From assembly GCA_902363125.1 (NCBI GenBank), contig CABIZD010000006.1:1-64000 (forward strand): DNA of 64,000 nt, written 5' to 3'. Source of the DNA: Coriobacteriaceae bacterium. Its GTDB lineage: Bacteria > Actinomycetota > Coriobacteriia > Coriobacteriales > Coriobacteriaceae. The translations under genes were made by a program, and so were the position numbers. Below, piece by piece: positions 58,135-64,000 of this stretch. The notes below the pieces were generated by a model. That model made no database searches, was not told the origin of the DNA, and saw only the letters and a program-made list of their open reading frames with translations. Position 1 is the first letter of the stretch. Each line of letters opens with the position of its first letter.

Positions 58135-59514
58135 GTGCGTGCGTTTGCTCGACAAATGATAGAGCGTATGAAGGCGGTGGCGGCAGCAGGTGCCGTTGCC
58201 GCCTTTTGGCTTGCCGTGTGGGTCTTCGTGGCGGCGCTGGTGGCACAGCCGCTGATTTTGCCGGGTCCGGGTGCTGTTGTGGTGGCGTTGCTGCGGCTGG
58301 TATGCGATGCCGGCACGTGGGCGATTCTGGCGGGCTCGGGTGCGCGGATTCTAGGCGGTTTGGCGCTTGCCGCGGTGTGCGGTGGTTTGCTGGCCGGAAT
58401 TTCGTCGTGCTCGCGGGCGTTTGCCCGCTTGGTGGCTCCGGCGCTTTCGTTTGTTAAGGCGACGCCGGTTGCCTGCGTGGTGGTCCTGCTGCTCATTTGG
58501 CTGGGGTCGGCGCGCGTAAGCATTGCGGCGGTCTTTTTGATGGCGCTGCCGGGAGTGTATTTTTCGCTGGTCGAGGGTTTGGCACAGGTTGATCAGCCGC
58601 TGGAGCAGATGTTTCGTCTGCATGGCGTGCAGGGTTGGCGTCTGTTTTGCGCCCATACCTGGCGCGAGGTCCTGCCGTTTGTGCTTTCGTGTGCGCGTGC
58701 CGTGATCGGCATGAGCTGGAAGGCCGGCGTGGCGGCGGAGCTCATCGGCATGGCGACGGGCACCGTGGGCGAACGCATCTATCAGGCGAAGCTTTTGATC
58801 GAGACGGCGGACCTGCTGGCGTGGACCGTGCTGGTCGTGGCGGCATCGTGGGCATGCGAGCGCGTGCTGGTGTGGTTGCTGCGGGCTTCGGGGCCCGTGG
58901 CGTGGCGTACTGCCGTGCGGGCGCATGGGCGCGGTGGCCGCGGGCGTGCGTGCGGCTCTGCTGGCGGCGGGGCTGCTGCGGAGCTTGCGCTCGCCGTGGG
59001 CGACCGGGCGCCCTGGTCGCCGGCGCTCGACGGACTGGTGCTTCATGTGCCCGCCGGTGGGCGCGCCTGTGTGATGGGCGCTTCGGGCGTGGGCAAGTCG
59101 ACGTTGCTTGCGCTGGTGGCGGGGGAGTGCGCACCGTGCTCCATGGTGTTTCAGGATGTGCGCCTGGTCGAGGACGCCTCTGCTTTGGATAACGTGCTGG
59201 TGTGCGCCGATGCACGCGTGAATACCTCGAGTGCCGCTGCCTTGTTGCGCCTGCTGGTACCGGGGATCGATGTGCATGCCCGCGTGGCCGAGCTCTCGGG
59301 CGGGCAGCGCCGTCGTGTCGAGATTGCCCGAGCCCTGCTGTGTCCGGGCGGCGCAGTGATTCTGGACGAGCCCTTTACCGGTCTAGACATCTCTGCGCGC
59401 GACGCATGCACCGAGGTCGTGCTCGACTTGCTCGACGGCCGTATGCTGTTGCTTGCCACGCACGATTCCGCTGACGCTCGGGCCCTCAATATCTCGGACA
59501 TCATCACGCTCTAA
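58135..59514 (+). CDS. Fused ABC permease-ATPase
   Basis: 459 residues in one frame; GTG 58135 is 4 bp after the lipoprotein stop. Residues 1-260 are a SsuC/TauC-like permease with about six helices and the coupling motif EVLPFVLSCARAVIGMSWKAG; after a Gly/Arg-rich linker (about 265-290), residues 295-459 form an ATPase with GASGVGKST, LSGGQRRRVEIARAL, AVILDEPFTGLD and ATHD. The ATPase is short (about 165 residues). The two functions are usually separate genes. No frameshift is seen at the joint. Confidence 0.87.
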   Translation: MRAFARQMIERMKAVAAAGAVAAFWLAVWVFVAALVAQPLILPGPGAVVVALLRLVCDAGTWAILAGSGARILGGLALAAVCGGLLAGISSCSRAFARLVAPALSFVKATPVACVVVLLLIWLGSARVSIAAVFLMALPGVYFSLVEGLAQVDQPLEQMFRLHGVQGWRLFCAHTWREVLPFVLSCARAVIGMSWKAGVAAELIGMATGTVGERIYQAKLLIETADLLAWTVLVVAASWACERVLVWLLRASGPVAWRTAVRAHGRGGRGRACGSAGGGAAAELALAVGDRAPWSPALDGLVLHVPAGGRACVMGASGVGKSTLLALVAGECAPCSMVFQDVRLVEDASALDNVLVCADARVNTSSAAALLRLLVPGIDVHARVAELSGGQRRRVEIARALLCPGGAVILDEPFTGLDISARDACTEVVLDLLDGRMLLLATHDSADARALNISDIITL

Positions 59515-59571
59515 AGACTTACTCAGCAACAAATTGATCCGTTTTTTCTCCGTCCCCATGGGGTCGGGTAT

Positions 59572-59616
59572 GGTATTCTATCTACGGGGTAATACTTAGG
59601 AATACCAAGTAATACC
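59572..59616. promoter_or_regulatory. Candidate antitoxin operator: AATAC direct repeats at 10-bp spacing
   Basis: AATAC at 59591, 59601 and 59611 (exactly one helical turn apart), preceded by inverted GGTATT at 59572. Position about 115 bp before the RelB-like gene suits ribbon-helix-helix binding. Confidence 0.45.
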
Positions 59617-59729
59617 AACGCCGTAGAACAAACTCAAGATGCGGGCCAATCGGGTTGCCTTCACAGCCCGTCGCCCAGCCGCGTGGCCCGCATCCATCCG
59701 CACCACCGTCGTTTCAAAAAGGAAGCGCC

Positions 59730-59951
59730 ATGGCAGAACACATGACCCCGGTTGTCGCGAAGGTCTTGCCCGAGGAAAAGGCGGCCTTCGCGGCGGCAAC
59801 CCAGCTCGTGGGCACTACGCCGTCCAACGCCATCCGCATGTTTATCGCCGCCTTCAATCGCTGCGGCACCTTCCCGTTCGACATCTCGCCGAGCGGGGCT
59901 TTTGGTAAAGAGTGTCCCCAACAGCTAGTCGTTGAAGAACGTCCCCAATGA
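59730..59951 (+). CDS. Orphan RelB/DinJ-like antitoxin, 3' end replaced by repeat
   Basis: 73 residues from ATG 59730, AAAGGA upstream. Residues 1-55 match a ribbon-helix-helix RelB/DinJ domain (VVAKVLPEEKAAFAAATQ, TPSNAIRMFIAAF, FPFDIS). The last 15 residues are encoded by a GTCCCC-type repeat (59907-59955), not by a normal toxin-binding tail. No toxin gene follows. It may still bind DNA but probably cannot neutralise a toxin. Confidence 0.75.
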   Translation: MAEHMTPVVAKVLPEEKAAFAAATQLVGTTPSNAIRMFIAAFNRCGTFPFDISPSGAFGKECPQQLVVEERPQ

Positions 59952-59955
59952 CTAG
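59907..59955. repeat. GTCCCC/AACGTCCCC repeat inside the antitoxin 3' end
   Basis: GAGTGTCCCCAACAGCTAGT then GTTGAAGAACGTCCCCAA then ACTAGTCGT. Same layout as 32508 (TGTCCCCAA, variable core, AAGAACGTCCCCAA, core again), but the variable core is CTAGTCGT here and TGCCGGCA there. Confidence 0.6.
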
Positions 59956-59974
59956 TCGTCGGGAGGAGGTTGGC

Positions 59975-60886
59975 ATGCTCAATGCGATGATTTGGGCGCT
60001 TGCCTGTTTTGGCGTCGTCGCTGCCGATATTGCCCTGAGCGTCGTTTTGTTTTCCGCCCTTGGTGTCGCGTCGGTGTTCATGGGCTTTTCGATTGACGAC
60101 CTCGATATTCAATTGCTTCAGGCTGCCGCGCAGATGGCGTCGTTTTTGATGGCACTGCTGTGGTGGCGTTATCTGTGGCCGCGCTCGTTTATGGCGCGCT
60201 GGCAGGGCGAGCGCCCGCTTGGCGGGGGAGCAGGCAAAGCATGGAGGCGCATCGCCTGCGTTATCGTGATCGGCCTTGCCCTGCAGGTGGTCGTTGGCTA
60301 CGTGACCGACGCTGTGCTGTCGCTGTTGCCCGAGGCGGCGGCCGATTACAGCGAACTTGTCGAGGAGACGGGCATGGGCGAAACGAGCTATCTGGCCGTC
60401 CTGACCACGGTGATCGGCGCTCCGTTTTGCGAGGAGCTGCTGGTGCGCGGTATCATTTTTGAGTTTTCGCTCCGAGCATTTAACCCGCAGTGCCGTCCGC
60501 TCTGGAAGCGCCGGCGTCGTGCGAGCGCGCAGGGCGGCGCCATGGTGCCCTGGGCGGCCCCAAGCACGTGGGGTATCGCAGCGGCGATTGTACTGCAGGC
60601 GGCAATCTTCGGTTTTATGCACATGAATTGGGTACAGGGTTGCTACGCGGGTGCCGCCGGCCTCATCTTCGGTTGGGTGCTCGTGACCACCGGAAAGCTC
60701 CGCTACACGATCCTGCTGCACTTTGCCTTTAATGCCGGGTCGTATCTCATGACGATGCTCTGGTTTGTGAACACGCCGCTCGACGTGGCGGTCACGGTTG
60801 CCATCGCCGGCATCATCCTCGTGGAGGCGATGCGCTCACTGCGCCACGCATGCGAGACGGACATAGCGACGGCACCGCTGCCTTAG
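59975..60886 (+). CDS. CPBP-family intramembrane metalloprotease
   Basis: 303 residues from ATG 59975 with GGGAGGAGG upstream; the ATG at 59948 lies in the repeat. Eight helices. Catalytic motifs: EELLVRGIIF (EExxxR), FGFMHMNWVQG (FxxxH) and HFAFNAG (HxxxN). Related proteins process prenylated or bacteriocin substrates; target unknown. It converges with the radical SAM gene, which ends 3 bases before its own stop. Confidence 0.9.
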   Translation: MLNAMIWALACFGVVAADIALSVVLFSALGVASVFMGFSIDDLDIQLLQAAAQMASFLMALLWWRYLWPRSFMARWQGERPLGGGAGKAWRRIACVIVIGLALQVVVGYVTDAVLSLLPEAAADYSELVEETGMGETSYLAVLTTVIGAPFCEELLVRGIIFEFSLRAFNPQCRPLWKRRRRASAQGGAMVPWAAPSTWGIAAAIVLQAAIFGFMHMNWVQGCYAGAAGLIFGWVLVTTGKLRYTILLHFAFNAGSYLMTMLWFVNTPLDVAVTVAIAGIILVEAMRSLRHACETDIATAPLP

Positions 60887-63024
60887 TTGCGCCTGCCGCC
60901 TCCGTTGGCGCCCTGCCGTCCCTGGGCCGCGCGGTTGCGGCCGGCAGTGTTCTGCGCGCGCGACATGCCGCCGTGACCCTTGCTGCCCTTAGGCTCCTTG
61001 CCGGCGCCGCCAGCGCCACCGTGGGCCTTGCCGCCCTTATTGCCGGCGCCATGTCCGCCGCCAGCAGACGTCTCGCCCGGTCGCGGCGGCACGGGACGGA
61101 TCAGGCAATGCTTGGTGTAGCCGATCAGATCGCGGCGGCCGGCCTTCTCCAGCGCCTCACGTACCAGCTTGTAGTTCTCGGGCTTGCGATACTGGATGAG
61201 CGCGCGTTGCATAGCCTTCTCGTGCGGGTCGCGCGCCACGTAGATCGGCTCCATGGTGCGCGGGTCCACGCCGGTGTAGTACATGCAGGTCGACATGGTG
61301 GACGGCGTAGGGTAGAAGTCCTGCACCTGCTCGGGCATGTAGCCCATGTCGCGCACGGCCTCGGCAAGGTCCACGGCTTCCTTCATCGTCGAGCCGGGGT
61401 GGCTCGAGATCAGATACGGCACCACGTACTGCTTGAGTCCGTACTCGCGGTTCAGGCGCTCAAATTTGCGACAGAACGCATCGTAGACGGCGCGGCTCGG
61501 CTTGCCCATCACGGAGAGCACCGCGTCGCTCACATGCTCGGGCGCCACGCGTAGCTGGCCCGAGACATGGTGCTCCAGCAGCTCGCGCAAAAACTCGTCC
61601 GAGGCATCGGCCATAGTGTAGTCAAAACGGATGCCGCTGCGGACGAAGACCTTCTTGACGCCCGGCAGCTGGCGTAGGTCGCGCAGCAGCTGCGTGTAGC
61701 CGCTCTCGTCGACCACCATGTTCTTGCACACGCTCGGCCATAGGCAGCGCTTGTTCTTGCACACGCCGTGCTTGAGCTGCTTGTCGCAGGCGGGACGGCT
61801 AAAGTTGGCCGTCGGTCCGCCTACGTCGTTGATGTAGCCCTTAAACTCGGGATCGCGCGTGAGCAGCTCGGCCTCGCGCATGATCGAGTCGTGGCTGCGC
61901 ATCTGCAACACGCGGCCCTGGTGGAAGGTGAGGGCGCAAAACGAGCACTCGCCAAAACAGCCGCGGTTGGAGCTGATCGAAAACTTGATCTCGGCAAAGG
62001 CCGGCACGCCGCCCGCCGCGTCGTAATCGGGATGCCAATCGCGTGCGTAGGGGAGTTCGGCCACCTCGTCCATCTCGTCGGTGGTGAGTGTCGTCGACGG
62101 CGGGTTTTGCACCACATAGACGCTGTTGGGATAGGGCTCTACCAGGCGATGGCCGGTGATGGGGTCCATATTCTGCTGCTGCACGTTAAAGCTGCGCGCG
62201 TAGTTGAGCTTGTCGGCGGCAAGATCGTCCCAGCTGGGCAGCAGGTCGTAGTCGTAGACCTCGTCGAGCGAGTTGGTGCGGTAGACGGTGCCGTTGATAT
62301 AGGTAATCTGGTCGACGGGCAGTCCCGCGTCGAGCGCGTCGGCGATCTCGACGATCGCGTGCTCGCCCATGCCGTAGATGAGGATGTCGGCGCCCGAGTC
62401 GAGCAGCACCGAGCGCTTGAGCTTGTCCTGCCAGTAGTCGTAGTGGGCCAGGCGACGCAGGCTTGCCTCGATGCCACCGATAATGATGGGGGCGTCCTTA
62501 AACGTCTGGCGGATGAGGTTGCCGTAGACCGTGACGGCGCGATTGGGACGGCGCCCCTCTTCGCCACCGGGGGTATAGGCGTCGGTGTGGCGGCGATGCT
62601 TGGTCACCGAATAGTGGTTGACCATAGAGTCCATGTTGCCGGCACTGACGAGAAAGCCTAGGCGCGGCTCGCCGAGCACGGTGATGCTGGCGGGGTCGGT
62701 CCAGTCGGGTTGGCAGATGATGCCCACTTTGTAGCCGTGCGCGTCGAGGACGCGGCTGATGATGGCCATGCCAAAGCTGGGATGGTCCACGTAGGCGTCG
62801 CCGCAGATGTAGACAAAGTCGCACTGGTCCCAGCCGCGTGCATCCATGTCGGCTCGACTGACGGGGAGGAATTTATCGCGGCCCGGGCGCCAGGGGCGGG
62901 CGGGCGCTGCCGGGGTATGAGCGGCGTGGCCGCCCTGGGCCTTGCCGCCACGCTTTTGCTGCTGGCCCTGTTTGCCCTGCTGACTGCGCTGGTTGTTCTG
63001 AGCGTGCTGAGGCTTTTTTGCCAC
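60883..63024 (-). CDS. YgiQ-family radical SAM protein
   Basis: 713 residues. GTG 63024 is chosen because GGGAGGG is 3 nt upstream; longer frames lack a site. N-terminal Gln/Lys/Ala-rich tail (residues 1-45), then the UPF0313 domain (RGWDQCDFVYICGDAYVDHPSFG) and radical SAM core with the CFGECSFC cluster. C-terminal tail Gly/Arg-rich. The reaction is unknown for the family. It overlaps the end of the convergent CPBP gene by 4 bp. Confidence 0.92.
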   Translation of the reverse strand: MAKKPQHAQNNQRSQQGKQGQQQKRGGKAQGGHAAHTPAAPARPWRPGRDKFLPVSRADMDARGWDQCDFVYICGDAYVDHPSFGMAIISRVLDAHGYKVGIICQPDWTDPASITVLGEPRLGFLVSAGNMDSMVNHYSVTKHRRHTDAYTPGGEEGRRPNRAVTVYGNLIRQTFKDAPIIIGGIEASLRRLAHYDYWQDKLKRSVLLDSGADILIYGMGEHAIVEIADALDAGLPVDQITYINGTVYRTNSLDEVYDYDLLPSWDDLAADKLNYARSFNVQQQNMDPITGHRLVEPYPNSVYVVQNPPSTTLTTDEMDEVAELPYARDWHPDYDAAGGVPAFAEIKFSISSNRGCFGECSFCALTFHQGRVLQMRSHDSIMREAELLTRDPEFKGYINDVGGPTANFSRPACDKQLKHGVCKNKRCLWPSVCKNMVVDESGYTQLLRDLRQLPGVKKVFVRSGIRFDYTMADASDEFLRELLEHHVSGQLRVAPEHVSDAVLSVMGKPSRAVYDAFCRKFERLNREYGLKQYVVPYLISSHPGSTMKEAVDLAEAVRDMGYMPEQVQDFYPTPSTMSTCMYYTGVDPRTMEPIYVARDPHEKAMQRALIQYRKPENYKLVREALEKAGRRDLIGYTKHCLIRPVPPRPGETSAGGGHGAGNKGGKAHGGAGGAGKEPKGSKGHGGMSRAQNTAGRNRAAQGRQGANGGGRRN

Positions 63025-63277
63025 GATCCCTCCCGGTGTTTGTATGCTGCACGTAATTGTAACCAGTCTTTTTGGGGCGGGGCTAAAAAGACTGGGGGAG
63101 TACATGAGCTGGTGAGTGAGAGCGTCGCTGAGCCAGTCGTTTGTTTCCAGACTGTGTATCTGCGCGTTGGAGAACCCGTCTCGCGCGCACGCCATGTTGT
63201 CAATGGGTTACAGTATGAACGGCGGTTATGTTTCCGCCAACGCACGAGAGGGTCGTCAACAAGGAGGATGCACGACG

Positions 63278-63994
63278 ATGCAGCGTGCCAAACAGATATC
63301 GGAGTCCATCGAACTGGGCATTATCCTGGCGCTCGCCGGTGGCTTTATGGATGTGTATTCGTACATTGGGCGCGACCATGTTTTCGCCAACGCGCAGACG
63401 GGCAACATCCTGCTTGTGGGCGTGAGCATTTCGGAGGGCAATTGGGTGCTGGCGGGACGCTATTTCTTCCCCGTGGTGTCGTTTGCCGTGGGCATTATGC
63501 TTGCCGACCTGGTGCACGAGCGGTTTGGCAGCGTGATCCACTGGCGTCAGGTGACGGTGTTCTTTGAAGCCGTCATCTTGCTGGGCGTGAGCTTTATCCC
63601 CGGTGGCGGTTACAACCTGCTCGCCAACTGCCTTACCTCGTTTGCCTGCGGCATGCAGGTCGAGAGCTTCCGCAAGATCCACGGTCACGGCATCGCTACG
63701 ACCATGTGCATCGGCAACTTGCGCAACGCGCTGCAAAACGTGGACGATTACATCATCACCCACAGGCGCGGCTTTTTGGAAAACGGCCTGCTGTACTTTG
63801 GCGTGATCTTTACCTTTGTGTTTGGCGCCGTGTTGGGCAACTGGTGTATTGAGCGCATGGGCCTGCACGCCATCGTCGTGGCGAGCTTGCTGCTGTTTGT
63901 CGCGTTTGCCATCATGTTCATCGACCGCGAGCGCGACTTGCGCTTACGCTGGAAGGTTGCGGCCGAGGCTTGGAAAGAGGGCTGCCGAAAGTAA
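63278..63994 (+). CDS. YoaK-type membrane protein (DUF1275)
   Basis: 238 residues from ATG 63278 (AAGGAGG upstream). About six helices; motifs ALAGGFMDVYSYIG, FANAQTGNILLVGV, ANCLTSFACGMQVESFRK and TTMCIGNLRNALQ are standard for DUF1275. Family function unknown. Divergent from the radical SAM gene across a 253-bp gap in which I see nothing further. Ends six bases before the window edge. Confidence 0.9.
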   Translation: MQRAKQISESIELGIILALAGGFMDVYSYIGRDHVFANAQTGNILLVGVSISEGNWVLAGRYFFPVVSFAVGIMLADLVHERFGSVIHWRQVTVFFEAVILLGVSFIPGGGYNLLANCLTSFACGMQVESFRKIHGHGIATTMCIGNLRNALQNVDDYIITHRRGFLENGLLYFGVIFTFVFGAVLGNWCIERMGLHAIVVASLLLFVAFAIMFIDRERDLRLRWKVAAEAWKEGCRK

Positions 63995-64000
63995 CCGAAT

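Overview
The window is chromosomal DNA from a GC-rich, anaerobic, gut-type actinobacterium, most likely a Coriobacteriia member close to Collinsella. Signs of this are the short operons with strong Shine-Dalgarno sites, a split transketolase, a rubredoxin/flavin reductase pair, a soluble [FeFe] hydrogenase, many PTS sugar operons, encoded CCA on the tRNAs, and the actinobacterial style of the DUF559 protein. The genus call is inference; no rRNA is present.

Layout. 1-1.4 kb: the 3' end of a membrane/ABC fusion protein coupled to a small secreted Tyr-rich protein. 1.6-7.5 kb: rpmE (bL31 with a long tail and a candidate leader), secA, prfB and a YitT-type membrane protein. 7.7-14.4 kb: two-subunit transketolase, ftsE (with an unusual N-terminal extension), ftsX and rnr. 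14.6-15.9 kb: an orphan serine recombinase and a VanZ-like protein. 16.1-20.5 kb: a complete MurNAc-peptidoglycan recycling set, murR-murQ-murP-mupG. 20.6-24.4 kb: ArsC/Spx-like protein, a small orphan protein, tRNA-Gln and tRNA-Glu, a TPR protein, smpB, flavin reductase and rubredoxin. 24.6-32.5 kb: an NRAMP Mn/Fe transporter and glutamate synthase gltBD. 32.9-36.7 kb: an unknown protein, a DUF559/AbiEi-like nuclease-fold protein lying inside a repeat array, and an amidohydrolase. 36.8-40.6 kb (minus strand): copper resistance (copA, copper chaperone, csoR) and a zinc-ribbon membrane protein. 41.2-44.2 kb (minus): an FHA protein and a membrane Ser/Thr kinase. 44.7-48.3 kb: DEAD-box helicase and a flavodoxin/ferredoxin protein. 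48.7-53.2 kb: an alpha-glucoside PTS operon (EIIA, antiterminator, EIICB, GH4 6-phospho-alpha-glucosidase). 53.4-59.5 kb: NuoF/GltD-like flavoprotein, [FeFe] hydrogenase, Tat-type lipoprotein and a fused ABC permease-ATPase. 59.7-64 kb: an orphan RelB-like antitoxin, a CPBP protease, a YgiQ-type radical SAM protein and a YoaK-type membrane protein.

The most striking non-genic feature is a set of dispersed palindromic repeat families in the intergenic DNA. The main one is an exactly 57-bp palindrome (15-bp arms, 27-nt interior) present in 15 copies. Wherever copies are tandem they recur every 80 or 81 bp. Two tandem arrays bracket the nuclease-fold gene at 33955-35031. A second, unrelated family has exactly 46-bp palindromes at a 62-bp period (20983-21152). 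Further families (67 bp, 47 bp, 41 bp) recur at distant loci. These are not CRISPR arrays: no cas genes are present and the units are themselves long palindromes. Fixed length with variable interior suggests that spacing, rather than interior sequence, is under selection.
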